Assembly: GCA_022705325.1 (NCBI GenBank)
Contig: JAKJER010000012.1
Span: 84,654 to 148,653, forward strand
Direction of reading: 5' to 3'
Length of the DNA stretch: 64,000 nucleotides
Origin: Planctomycetota bacterium
Lineage (GTDB): Bacteria; Planctomycetota; Phycisphaerae; SM23-33
Every line of letters starts with the position of its first letter. Position 1 is the first letter of the stretch. The translations under genes and the position numbers were made by a program. Below are positions 35,441 through 44,136 of the stretch, piece by piece. The notes below the pieces were generated by a model, which ran no database searches, was not told the DNA's origin, and was given only the letters and a program-made list of their open reading frames with translations.

Positions 35441-35863
35441 TCAGGCCTTCTTCAGCACGTCGATCGCCCGGTCGGCGTCCGCGGACGTATCGAAGGCGAA
35501 GTAGGCGATGAACCGGGGACCGATGACGGCCGCCGACACGCCCCGGAGGTTGAGGCCCGCTTCGGCGATCTGCTGGGCCAGCTTGTAGCCCATGCCGGGA
35601 GCGTTGGTTCCCTCGACACGGACGGAATGGAGGCTCTCGGTAACGCTGAAGCCGGCCTGGGAGGCGGCTCGGACTTCGCGGTCGCCCCGCAGGGGCGTAA
35701 CGAACACGACGCCGGTGCCCGGGCGCTCCGGAGAACGGCGGGCAATGACGAAATCCAGGTCGGCCCCCGCCTGGGACAACGGGGCCAGCCTGGCGGCCAG
35801 CCCGCCGGGTTCATCCTGGATGCTCGCAGCCCATACGTCCACGTGCTCGACGGTCATGTCCAT
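35441..35863 (-). CDS. ACT-domain protein
   Basis: A 140-aa cytoplasmic protein with two ACT-like beta-alpha-beta-beta-alpha-beta units (about 5-65 and 75-138). Typical ACT traits are WAASIQDEPGGLAARLAPLSQAGADLDF, where the D-x-P-G-x-L-A motif is the regulatory ligand site, and GVSAAVIGPRFIAYFAFD. ACT domains usually bind amino acids; no catalytic domain is attached. AAGGAG is 8 bases before the ATG. It is divergent from the UroD-family gene. Confidence 0.85.
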   Translation of the reverse strand: MDMTVEHVDVWAASIQDEPGGLAARLAPLSQAGADLDFVIARRSPERPGTGVVFVTPLRGDREVRAASQAGFSVTESLHSVRVEGTNAPGMGYKLAQQIAEAGLNLRGVSAAVIGPRFIAYFAFDTSADADRAIDVLKKA

Positions 35864-35941
35864 GGCACGGTCTCCTTGAAATGGGGTTTCCCGCTGAACG
35901 TATTGTAGCGCGCACCAACTGTCGGCGGCCTGTGGCCATCT

Positions 35942-35976
35942 TCAATTGTCAATTGCCCGCGAACAATGGACAATGT
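35942..35976. repeat. Heptad repeat upstream of the UroD-family gene
   Basis: 7-nt units TCAATTG, TCAATTG, CCCGCGA, ACAATGG, ACAATGT. The ATG at 35966 lies inside the repeat, which argues against it as the gene start. Confidence 0.55.
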
Positions 35977-35980
35977 CCTC

Positions 35981-37129
35981 ATGAGCATGACCTCTCGCCA
36001 GCGCGTGGTCGCGGCCATCGAGCACCGGGCGGTGGACCGCGTCCCGATCGACGTCAACCCCGTGCCCGAGCACTACCGCAGGCTCAAGGCCCACCTGGGC
36101 ATCGAGCTGGACGAGCCGAGCGATTACGGCACGATGGAAGAGGCCATCCCCCACCCGAAGGTGCTGGCGGCGTTGGGGGCGGACCTGATCTCGGTGAAGC
36201 TCGGTTCGCCGACGGTGCGACCGCGGCGGGCCGATCCGCCGCGCGCGGACCTGGTGATGGACGACTGGGGCGTGGGCCTCCAGCGCGTCCACCAGGACGG
36301 CGGGGGCAGCTACCTCGAACCGGTCCATCACCCGCTGGCCGAGGCGACCATCGAGGACCTGGAGCGCTACCCCTGGCCCGATCCGTCGCTGCCGGGGCGC
36401 GGCGAGGGCGCTCAGCGCGAGGCCAAGCGGCTCTTCGAGGACACCGACCTGGCCATCGTCGGGCGGTTCGGCGGACCGATCGTCCAGACGGCGATCTACC
36501 TGGTGGGCTTTCAGCGCTGGCTGGAGCGGTCGATCCTCGAGCCGGACTGGGCGGGCCTCCTGCTGGACAAGCTCACCGACATCATGATGGAGTTGGACCG
36601 CGTCGGGCTCCAGGCGGCCGGGCGGTATCTCCAGATCTTCAAGATCAGCGGCGACGATTTCGGCACGCAGCGCGGGCCGCTGTACTCGCCCGCGACGTTC
36701 CGCGGGCTGATCCTGCCGCGGCTGAGGCGGCGCTGGCTGGCCGCCCGCGAACTGCTGGACGCCGTCAATCCGCGCATCCAGATCATATTCCACAGTTGCG
36801 GCGGCATCCGCCCGTACATCCCGGACCTGATCGACATCGGCCTGCAGATCCTCGACCCCGTCCAGCCGCGGGCCGAGGGTATGGACAGCTTCGAACTCAA
36901 GCGCGACTTCGGCGAGCGGTTGACCTTCCACGGGGGCGTCGACGAACAGCAGGTCCTGCCGTTCGGCAGCGAAGAGGACGTGATCGCCGAGACGGAGCTC
37001 CGCCTGCGGGCCTTCGCGCCCGGCGGGGGATACATCTGCTGCCCGTCGCACTACGTGCAGGCCGACACGCCTCCGGCCAACATCGTCGCCATGTGCCGCA
37101 CCGCCCGACAGTGGCAGGGCGAGGCGTAA
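35981..37129 (+). CDS. Uroporphyrinogen decarboxylase family protein
   Basis: A 382-aa TIM-barrel protein of the UroD/MtaA/CmuA superfamily. The start MTSRQRVVAAIEHRAVDRVPI and the late HSCGGIRPYIPDLIDIGLQILDPVQP...FHGGVD are family marks. The group includes heme-pathway decarboxylases and methyltransferases. The catabolic context and divergence from true HemE suggest a corrinoid-type methyltransferase or an unassigned function, common in planctomycetes. The final EEDVIAE and YICCPSHYVQADTP segments are well conserved. The start at 35981 or 35987 is uncertain. Confidence 0.87.
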   Translation: MSMTSRQRVVAAIEHRAVDRVPIDVNPVPEHYRRLKAHLGIELDEPSDYGTMEEAIPHPKVLAALGADLISVKLGSPTVRPRRADPPRADLVMDDWGVGLQRVHQDGGGSYLEPVHHPLAEATIEDLERYPWPDPSLPGRGEGAQREAKRLFEDTDLAIVGRFGGPIVQTAIYLVGFQRWLERSILEPDWAGLLLDKLTDIMMELDRVGLQAAGRYLQIFKISGDDFGTQRGPLYSPATFRGLILPRLRRRWLAARELLDAVNPRIQIIFHSCGGIRPYIPDLIDIGLQILDPVQPRAEGMDSFELKRDFGERLTFHGGVDEQQVLPFGSEEDVIAETELRLRAFAPGGGYICCPSHYVQADTPPANIVAMCRTARQWQGEA

Positions 37130-37293
37130 TCCTCTCCTGTCTCAGCCGTTTACGAACAATGCTTGCCGATTCCGTATTCAGCAATAGAATCGTCACAAAG
37201 CCCGGCGACGGTCGTCGGCGAGACGTAACCCGGAAGATCTTCGATAGACGGTGGAAGATGGCAGACTTGATTGGCTCTCTCACAGACAAAGTC

Positions 37294-39273
37294 ATGATTC
37301 GCAGAACGGCTCTGGCGTGCTTGTTGGCGATTGGGCTGTCGGGCCCGGCCCTGGGCGCCCCGGAGAAGAAGGAGATGCCCAAGGAGGACGTGGTGGACGT
37401 CCCGGCCATCGGCGAGGGCCTGTGCGTCAGCAACGCCTTCCAGACGAACATGGTCGTGCAGCGCGACAAGCCCGTGAACATATGGGGCTGGGCGGACGCG
37501 GGCGAGGAGGTCACCGTCTCGTTCGCCGGCCAACAGGCCGGCGCCAAGGCGGCGGCCGACCGGTCGTGGCAGATCACCCTCAAGCCCATGCCTGCCAACA
37601 GTTCCCCGCAGGCAATGACGATCAAGGGCAAGAGCAAGACGCTGACGCTGGAGAACGTCCTGATCGGCGACGTCTGGCTGCTGGGCGGCCAGAGCAACAT
37701 GGAATTCCCCATCTCCAAGGTTGACGACGGCATGCTGGAGATCGTCTCGGCCAACTTTCCGCAGGTCCGGCTGCTGACAGTCCCGAACGGCAAGGGCTTC
37801 GGGTCGGTCCACAGCTTCGAGCGGCTCCACGAATGGAGCAACTGGTCCGGCCGGCACTTTCGCAAGGGCGACTGGGACGTCTGCACGCCCGAGACCGTCA
37901 AGGAGTTCTCCGCCATCGGCTACGTGTTCGGGCGGCGGCTGGCCATGGCCGCGGGCGTGCCGATCGGTCTGATCGACGCCTCCATCGGCGGGACCACCGT
38001 CGAGGCCTGGACGCCCGAGGACGTGCTGAAGAAGATCGACGGCCAGGAAACGCGGGACATGATGAAGAGCTGGGTCGACAAGATCGCCGCCTTCGATCCC
38101 AAGGCCGACCTCCAAAAGCGCATCGACAGCTACAACGCCGCCAAGGAAAAGGGCAAGGCCAAGGGCAGCGTCCCGACGGATCTGCGGCCGGGTCCGGCAG
38201 GCGACAAGAACCGCCCGGGCTGCCGCTATGCCAGCGTGATCCAGCCGCTGACGGGACTGGCGATCAAGGGTGCGGTCTTCCATCATGGCTTCAACAACTG
38301 TTTCGGGGGCTCAGCCGGGGCGCGAATGTACTACCAGGTGTTCGGAAAGATGATCGCCGCCTGGCGCCAGACGTTCGGCGATCCGGCCCTGCCGTTCTGC
38401 ATCGTCTCGCTCTGCACCGCGGGCGAGCCGCAGACGTGGGACAACTTCCTGCCGCCGATGTACGACGTCGGGCCCCTCATCCGCGAGGCCCAGTACAAGA
38501 CCTTCCTCGACCTGCGGAGCGCCGGCGACAAGAGCGTCGGGTTCGCCAGCAGCTTCGACCAGCGGAAGAGCTTCTACCATCCGCAGATCAAGGTCCCCGT
38601 CGGCGAGCGGGTCGCCAAGTGGGCGCTCGTGACGCAGTACGAACTGCTGACCGGCCGGGACGCCGATGAGTTCTGGCTGCCGCCGATGATCAAGGAAGTC
38701 AAGATCGCCGATGGCAAGATCCGGCTGACCATGAGCACCGCCGTGAAGACCCGGGACGAAAGCGACAAGAGACTGCTGGGCTTTGCCGTCGCCGGCGAGG
38801 ACCGCAAGTTCTACCCCGCCGTCGTCGAGTACTACACCGACGGCAAGAAGGACAACCGCAACCGGCTCCAGTACCAGCGCGACGCGCTCGTCCTGAGCAG
38901 CCCGATGGTCGCGGAGCCCGTGGCCTACCGCTACGCCTGGGCCCGCAACCCGATGGCGAACATCACCAACGGCCGGCAGATCCCCATCGCCACCCAGCGC
39001 AACGACAACTGGATTCTCGAAGAGACCCCCGAGAAGATCGCCACCCCCGACGACTGGACCGAGGACAGGGCCAGAAAGCACGCCGCCGGCCAGCTTCGCA
39101 AACAGATGGAGTTGATCGACACCGAGCGTCGAATCAAGGAGGCCGAGGCCGCCATCGCCGAGCTCAAGCCGATCCTCGAAAAGGCCAAGGCCGACGAGGA
39201 GAAGAAGCGGGCCGACGAGGAGAAGAAGCGGGCCGCCGAGGCGAAGAAGGCCGAGGCCCCAAAGCAGCAATAG
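37294..39273 (+). CDS. Exported sialate O-acetylesterase (SASA family)
   Basis: A 659-aa protein with a signal peptide (MIRRTALACLLAIGLSGPALGA). A beta-sandwich (about 45-120) precedes the SGNH esterase domain with the nucleophile block LLGGQSNMEFPIS, then IDASIGGTTVEAWTP and a late FYHPQIKVPVGERVAKWAL with the catalytic His. Where family members have WYQGESN, this protein reads FHHGFNN, so one conserved Glu is missing. The last 45 residues form a Lys/Glu-rich coiled coil with a 21-base tandem duplication. An ATG at 37258 is an alternative start. Likely role: removing acetyl groups from glycans. Confidence 0.85.
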   Translation: MIRRTALACLLAIGLSGPALGAPEKKEMPKEDVVDVPAIGEGLCVSNAFQTNMVVQRDKPVNIWGWADAGEEVTVSFAGQQAGAKAAADRSWQITLKPMPANSSPQAMTIKGKSKTLTLENVLIGDVWLLGGQSNMEFPISKVDDGMLEIVSANFPQVRLLTVPNGKGFGSVHSFERLHEWSNWSGRHFRKGDWDVCTPETVKEFSAIGYVFGRRLAMAAGVPIGLIDASIGGTTVEAWTPEDVLKKIDGQETRDMMKSWVDKIAAFDPKADLQKRIDSYNAAKEKGKAKGSVPTDLRPGPAGDKNRPGCRYASVIQPLTGLAIKGAVFHHGFNNCFGGSAGARMYYQVFGKMIAAWRQTFGDPALPFCIVSLCTAGEPQTWDNFLPPMYDVGPLIREAQYKTFLDLRSAGDKSVGFASSFDQRKSFYHPQIKVPVGERVAKWALVTQYELLTGRDADEFWLPPMIKEVKIADGKIRLTMSTAVKTRDESDKRLLGFAVAGEDRKFYPAVVEYYTDGKKDNRNRLQYQRDALVLSSPMVAEPVAYRYAWARNPMANITNGRQIPIATQRNDNWILEETPEKIATPDDWTEDRARKHAAGQLRKQMELIDTERRIKEAEAAIAELKPILEKAKADEEKKRADEEKKRAAEAKKAEAPKQQ

Positions 39274-39382
39274 TCGCCTGGCAGCGGAGAGGCGTGCCCG
39301 CAGCCCGGGCGGCTGTGGGGTTCCGGCCTTATTGGGCCTGCGTCACCCGTTGGCTGGTTTTCCCATTTACACGGGTCATTTG

Positions 39383-39400
39383 GCGCGTCATCATCGTGAC
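39383..39400. other. Small palindrome in the spacer before the Tat isomerase-like gene
   Basis: GCGTCA (39383-39388) and TGACGC (39395-39400) around TCATCG, 36 bases before the ATG. It could be an operator. Confidence 0.3.
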
Positions 39401-39435
39401 GCAGTCCTGTCCTGGACTCTGACAAGGAGCCGACG

Positions 39436-41013
39436 ATGAACGCCAGTCGAATTGCGGTTGCCGGGTGCGGGGGATGTCCTATCAGCCGTCGCGGGTTTCT
39501 GGCCGGCTGTGCGGCCTGCGCGGGGGCGGGGTTGGCCCTGCCCGGACGGGCGGCGGGCCAGCCGGCCGGCGCGGACGCGGCCGGAAAGGCCAAGGTTCGC
39601 CTGGTATTCACCACCGTGCCCAACAATCGGCCGATCTGGCCGAACATCGGCTACGACTTCGAGAAGCGCAAGAAGCAGATCCTCGACGTGCTGATCCCCG
39701 GCTGCCGGGAGGTGGCGTTCGAGGTGGCCGAGGTCCAGAACGCCCAGCAGGCGGTCCAACTGCTCAAGGACGACGAGCCCAAGGGCTTCGACGGCTACCT
39801 GGTGTTCATGCTCGGGCTGTGGACTCGCGCCCCCCAGGCGATCGCGGCGGCGGGCAAACCCACGCTGTTCGTGGACGATCTCTACGGCGGGTCGGGCGAG
39901 TTCCTGATCGCCAACGCGGCCGCCCGGCGCAATGCGAAGATGAAGGTCGCCTGCGTGTCCTCCTCGCGCCTCCAGGACGCCGCAGACGCCGCCAGGTGCT
40001 TCGCGCTGCTCAAGCAGGGCAAGTCGGCGGAGGAGTTCGTGGCGGCTGTCGCGGCGGTTCGGCACCAGGCCACGTCTTCAAGGGACGAGACGGCCTGCAA
40101 GGAGGACAAGCTGCCCAACATCGACATCGCCCAGACCATCGAGAAGGCGAAGAAGATGACGCTGCTGACCGTGGGCGGGGGCTGGGGCATGCCCAAGATC
40201 GCCGGCGCCGCCAAGGCGACCCTCGGCATCACCGTCCTGCCGATCCAGTTCCCCGAACTCCACGCCGCCTTCGAGAAGGCCGACGCCGACCAGGCGGAGA
40301 CGTGGGCCCAGACCTGGACGAAAGCGGCGGAGAAGATCGTCGAGCCCAAGGCCGACGACATCCGCTCGGCCGCCCGGATGTACCTGGCCATGCGGGAGGT
40401 CATGAAGGCCCGCGGCGCCTGCGGCATCACGATCAACTGCCTGGGCGGCTTCTATGGCGGGCACATCAAGGGCTACCCGTGCCTGGGCTTCACCCAGCTC
40501 AATGACGATGGGCTGGTCGGCGCGTGCGAGGCCGACATCACCTCCTCGTTGACCATGATGACGATCGGGGCCATGACCGGCCGACCGGGGTTCATCTCCG
40601 ACCCGGTCATCGACACGTCGAAGAACCAGATCATATACGCCCACTGCGTGGGGCCGACGAAGGTGTTCGGCCCGTCCGGGCCGGTGAACCCCGCCCACGT
40701 CCGCAGCCACAGCGAGGACCGCCAGGGGGCGTGCCTGCGCTCGCTGCTGCCGCTGGGCTACCTGACCACCACGTTGGAGATCCAGGTCCAGCGCAAGGAG
40801 ATCCTGCTGCACCAGGGCAAGGCCGTCGACAACATCGACGAGGACAAGGCCTGCCGCACGAAGCTGGCCTGCGAGGTCAAGGGCGACATCGAGAAGCTCT
40901 TCAACGAATGGGACCGCTGGGGCTGGCACCGCGTGACGTTCTACGGCGACCTGAAGGCGCCCGTCCAGGAGTTTGCCAAGGCGATCGGGTTTACGATCAT
41001 CGAGGAAGCGTGA
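39436..41013 (+). CDS. Tat-exported L-fucose/L-arabinose isomerase-like protein
   Basis: A 525-aa protein whose N-terminus is a Tat signal (ISRRGFLAGCAACAGAG) with extra Cys residues. The body resembles the FucI/AraA-like superfamily: an N-terminal alpha/beta region (about 55-200) and a C-terminal domain with CEADITSSLTMMTIGAMTGRPGF, HCVGPTKVFGP and the final WHRVTFYGDL. The conserved acidic/His positions for a metal-bound sugar are plausible (E and D in CEADIT, H in YAHCVGP), but the enzyme activity is unproven. Export of an isomerase-fold protein is unusual, since classical members are cytoplasmic. AAGGAG precedes the ATG. Confidence 0.82.
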   Translation: MNASRIAVAGCGGCPISRRGFLAGCAACAGAGLALPGRAAGQPAGADAAGKAKVRLVFTTVPNNRPIWPNIGYDFEKRKKQILDVLIPGCREVAFEVAEVQNAQQAVQLLKDDEPKGFDGYLVFMLGLWTRAPQAIAAAGKPTLFVDDLYGGSGEFLIANAAARRNAKMKVACVSSSRLQDAADAARCFALLKQGKSAEEFVAAVAAVRHQATSSRDETACKEDKLPNIDIAQTIEKAKKMTLLTVGGGWGMPKIAGAAKATLGITVLPIQFPELHAAFEKADADQAETWAQTWTKAAEKIVEPKADDIRSAARMYLAMREVMKARGACGITINCLGGFYGGHIKGYPCLGFTQLNDDGLVGACEADITSSLTMMTIGAMTGRPGFISDPVIDTSKNQIIYAHCVGPTKVFGPSGPVNPAHVRSHSEDRQGACLRSLLPLGYLTTTLEIQVQRKEILLHQGKAVDNIDEDKACRTKLACEVKGDIEKLFNEWDRWGWHRVTFYGDLKAPVQEFAKAIGFTIIEEA

Positions 41014-41014
41014 A

Positions 41015-41107
41015 GGAATAGGGACGAGGGACGAGGCAATAGGGACGAGGGCAAAAACGCCCGTGAATCCTGGTCCCTAATCCCTGAACCCTGGTCCCTA
41101 TTCCCTG
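41015..41107. repeat. Large imperfect inverted repeat built from heptads
   Basis: The left arm consists of units GGAATAG, GGACGAG, GGACGAG, GCAATAG, GGACGAG. The right arm has AATCCTG, GTCCCTA, ATCCCTG, AACCCTG, GTCCCTA, TTCCCTG. The arms are largely complementary, and the tip is GGGC-AAAAAC-GCCC. It starts 2 bases after a stop codon and could fold as one long hairpin in RNA, working as a terminator or stabiliser. Confidence 0.65.
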
Positions 41108-41173
41108 AATAATCGCCCTTGTCGTGACGTTAGTCCAGAAAGGCATTGCCGCTTAACAGTAGAAGGAAATCCA

Positions 41174-42499
41174 ATGACCACGCGCATCACCCGCAGAACC
41201 GCGCTCAAGTCGGCGGCGGCCGCCGCCATCGCCGCTCCCCTGATCGTCCGCTCAAGCGTCCTGGGAGCCGACGCCCCCAGCAACACGCTCCGCCTGGCCT
41301 CGATCGGCACGGGGCGGATGGGACACGGCGACATGCAGCAGGCCCTGCACCAGGGGCTCTCGCCCAAGCTCAACGCCCGCATCGTGGCCGTCTGCGACCT
41401 GGACTCCATCCGGGCCGAGCATGCCAAGGAGGTCTGCGAGAAGGCCTACGCCTCCAAGCTGGGCGAGGGCAAGTTCGAGCCCATCAAGACCTACGGCGAT
41501 TACCGCGAGTTGCTGGCCCGCAAGGACATCGACGGCGTGACCATCTCCACCAGCGAGCACTGGCACGCCCTGATCGCCATCGCCGCCGCCAAGGCCGGCA
41601 AAGACTCCTACGTTCAGAAGCCCCTCACCTACTCCATTAACGAGGGCAAGGCCCTGGTCAAGGCCGTCCGCGACAACAAGCGCATCCTTCAGACCGGCAG
41701 CCAGCAGCGCAGCGAGGTCTACTTCCGCATGGCCTGCGAGCTGGTCCGCAACGGACGCCTGGGCAAGCTCCAGGAGATCGAGGTCGTCCTGCCCACCGAC
41801 AGCGGAACGGGCAAGAAGGACCCCATGCCCGTGCCCAAGAACCTGAACTACGAGATGTGGCTCGGGCCGACGTCCGACGCCCCCTACACCGAGCACCGCG
41901 TCCATCCGCAGAAGGGTTACAGCCGCCCCGGCTGGCTCCAGATCGAGCAGTACTGCCTGGGCATGATCACCGGCTGGGGCGCCCACATGTACGACATCTG
42001 CCAGTGGGGCCACGGCGACGGCGCGTGCGAGTTGGCCGAGATGCAGGCCAAGGCCGAGTTCCCCGACCGCGGGCTGTTCAACGTTCACACGAAGTTCGAG
42101 GCCGAGGGCTGCTACGCCGACGGCGTGCGGATCAAGGCCCACAGCGGCGCCGCCGGCGTCCGCTTCACCGGCGAGAAAGGCTGGATCTGGGTCCAGCGCG
42201 GCGCGATCAAGGCTGAGAACCCCGCCGTGCTCAAGGAGAAGATCAAGGACGACGAGATCAAGCTCTACGTCTCCACCAACCACATGGCCAACTTCCTGGA
42301 GTGCATGCGGACCCGCAAGGACCCCGCCGCCCCTGTCGAGGCCGGCCACCGCGCCAACACCCTCTGCTGCATCACCCATATCGCCATGAAGCTCGGGCGG
42401 AAGCTCAAGTGGGATCCGGCCAAGGAGCAGTTCATCGGCGACGACGAGGCCAACAAGCGCCTGGATTACGAGCATCGCGATCCGTGGAAGATCGCCTGA
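41174..42499 (+). CDS. Exported Gfo/Idh/MocA family oxidoreductase
   Basis: A 441-aa protein with a twin-Arg-type signal (TRRTALKSAAAAAIAAP). The Rossmann motif G-T-G-R-M-G-H is in LASIGTGRMGHGD, and the family motif is YVQKPLTY (QKP in place of EKP). The block QTGSQQRSEVYFRMACELV and the C-terminal WGAHMYDICQWGHG are those of planctomycete secreted members. It shares about the same architecture as the gene at 23185 but is clearly a different subgroup. AAGGA is 8 bases upstream. Confidence 0.92.
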   Translation: MTTRITRRTALKSAAAAAIAAPLIVRSSVLGADAPSNTLRLASIGTGRMGHGDMQQALHQGLSPKLNARIVAVCDLDSIRAEHAKEVCEKAYASKLGEGKFEPIKTYGDYRELLARKDIDGVTISTSEHWHALIAIAAAKAGKDSYVQKPLTYSINEGKALVKAVRDNKRILQTGSQQRSEVYFRMACELVRNGRLGKLQEIEVVLPTDSGTGKKDPMPVPKNLNYEMWLGPTSDAPYTEHRVHPQKGYSRPGWLQIEQYCLGMITGWGAHMYDICQWGHGDGACELAEMQAKAEFPDRGLFNVHTKFEAEGCYADGVRIKAHSGAAGVRFTGEKGWIWVQRGAIKAENPAVLKEKIKDDEIKLYVSTNHMANFLECMRTRKDPAAPVEAGHRANTLCCITHIAMKLGRKLKWDPAKEQFIGDDEANKRLDYEHRDPWKIA

Positions 42500-42530
42500 C
42501 CCGCGGCGCAGGGCGAAGACATGCGTACCC

Positions 42531-42559
42531 AGAAGCCCACCCCTGAGAGGTGGGCTTCT
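42531..42559. terminator. Hairpin after the Gfo/Idh/MocA gene, family GCCCAC (copy 5)
   Basis: AGAAGCCCACC (42531-42541) pairs perfectly with GGTGGGCTTCT (42549-42559) across a 7-base loop, 32 bases after the stop. Confidence 0.65.
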
Positions 42560-42662
42560 GTATTGGAGGGCCGTAGGTCGTACAGGCCCCATAAGTCCCA
42601 TTCCAAACAACAAACCTCTGCGCACGGCGTTACTCTCTCCAGAGCCCTACAGGAGAAGTCTC

Positions 42663-43979
42663 ATGCGTGAACGGTTGTTCGCCCTGTCGCTTGGCATCCT
42701 GTGCGCGTCGATCCTGGTCGCACCGTTGGCCCCGGCCGCCCCGGCGACGCCCTACCAGATCACTGTCACCACCGACCGCGAGGACGCCCTCTACGCCGCG
42801 GGGAAACCCGCCCGCTTCCAGGTGACGTTGAAGGCCGCGGGCAAGCCCCTGCAGACCGAGGTCGTTTACAGCCTCGACAAGGACGGCATGCCCCCGATCC
42901 GCCAGGATAAGCTCAAGCTCGACAAGAACGGAAGCGGCGCCATTCAGGAGACCCTCAAGGAGCCCGGGTTCCTCCGCTGCCGCGTCATCTACATGGACAA
43001 GGACAAGAAGTCGGTCTTCGCGATGGCCTCGGCTGGGTTCGACCCACTCAAGATTCCCCCGAGCCTGCCCGCGCCGGACGACTTCGACGCCTTCTGGGCC
43101 GCCCAGAAGGCCCGCCTGGCCAAGGTGGAGATGAAGCCGACCCTCACGCCGGTCAAGAGCCCCATCGAGGGCATCGAGTGCTTCGACGTCCAGGTGTCCT
43201 GCGTGGAACCCCGGCCGGTCAGCGGGTACTTCGCCCGCCCGGCGGGAGCCAAGCCCAAGAGCCTGCCCGCTATCCTCAACGTTCACGGTGCGGGCGTGCG
43301 GGGCTCGTCGCTGCCGGCCGCCGCCGGCAGCGCCAAGCAGTTCAACGCGCTGGGCATGGACATCAACGCCCACGGCATCGCCAACGGCAAGCCCGACAGC
43401 TTCTACCGCGACCTGGACAAGGGCGAACTTAAGGGCTATCGCCATGCCGGGCGCGAGGACCGCGAGGCCTGCTACTTCCTGGGCATGTACCTCCGCCTGG
43501 TGCGGGCCATCGACTTCCTGACCGCCCAGCCGGAATGGGACGGTAAGATCGTCGTCGTCCGCGGCACCAGCCAGGGCGGCGGGCAGTCCATCGTAGCCGG
43601 CGGGCTGGACAACCGCGTGACGTTCTTCTCCGCGGGCGTACCGGCGATGTGCGACCACAGCGGCAAGGCTGCCGGGCGGATCAACGGCTGGCCCAAGCTC
43701 GTGCCCGACAACGACAACAAACCCGACCCCAAGGTCCTCCAGGTCGCCCGCTACTTCGACTGCATGAACTTCGCGCCCCGCTCCAAGGCCCAGGCCATGG
43801 TCAGCGTCGGCTTCGTCGACGCCGTCTGCCCCCCCACCAGCGTCTACGCGGCCTACAACGCCCTGCCCCAGCCCAAGAGCATCTACAGCGAGCCGCTCAC
43901 CGGGCACGCGTCCATGCCGAAGTTCAACGACCTCACCGCGGCGGCCATCCTCAAGCACATCGCGGACAAGAAGAAGTAG
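42663..43979 (+). CDS. Acetylxylan esterase family (CE7/AXE1) secreted protein
   Basis: A 438-aa protein with a signal peptide (about 1-30). An N-terminal beta domain (about 30-130) precedes an alpha/beta-hydrolase fold with the nucleophile motif RGTS303QGGG, an oxyanion region in LNVHGAG, a late D in VGFVDAVCPP and H in LTGHASMP. This set matches CE7 acetyl esterases, which deacetylate xylan and cephalosporin C. AGGAG is 9 bases before the ATG. It fits with the GH62 and GH51 enzymes in arabinoxylan breakdown. Confidence 0.9.
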   Translation: MRERLFALSLGILCASILVAPLAPAAPATPYQITVTTDREDALYAAGKPARFQVTLKAAGKPLQTEVVYSLDKDGMPPIRQDKLKLDKNGSGAIQETLKEPGFLRCRVIYMDKDKKSVFAMASAGFDPLKIPPSLPAPDDFDAFWAAQKARLAKVEMKPTLTPVKSPIEGIECFDVQVSCVEPRPVSGYFARPAGAKPKSLPAILNVHGAGVRGSSLPAAAGSAKQFNALGMDINAHGIANGKPDSFYRDLDKGELKGYRHAGREDREACYFLGMYLRLVRAIDFLTAQPEWDGKIVVVRGTSQGGGQSIVAGGLDNRVTFFSAGVPAMCDHSGKAAGRINGWPKLVPDNDNKPDPKVLQVARYFDCMNFAPRSKAQAMVSVGFVDAVCPPTSVYAAYNALPQPKSIYSEPLTGHASMPKFNDLTAAAILKHIADKKK

Positions 43980-44068
43980 ACACAGACTCCGCGAGAAGAA
44001 TCAGACCATCTGCAAGCCGCCCCCAGGCCTGTCATTCGCCGCCTGGAAGAGATGACCGCCCGAATCCC

Positions 44069-44103
44069 GGAACAGGGACCGGGGAAGAGGGGCCGGGAAC
44101 GCT
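44069..44103. repeat. Heptad repeat in the spacer before the lyase-like gene
   Basis: 7-nt units GGAACAG, GGACCGG, GGAAGAG, GGGCCGG, GAACGCT, on the purine-rich strand like the left arm at 41015. Confidence 0.5.
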
Positions 44104-44136
44104 GGCTTTGCGACCATACGGTGGAAGGAGTACGCC

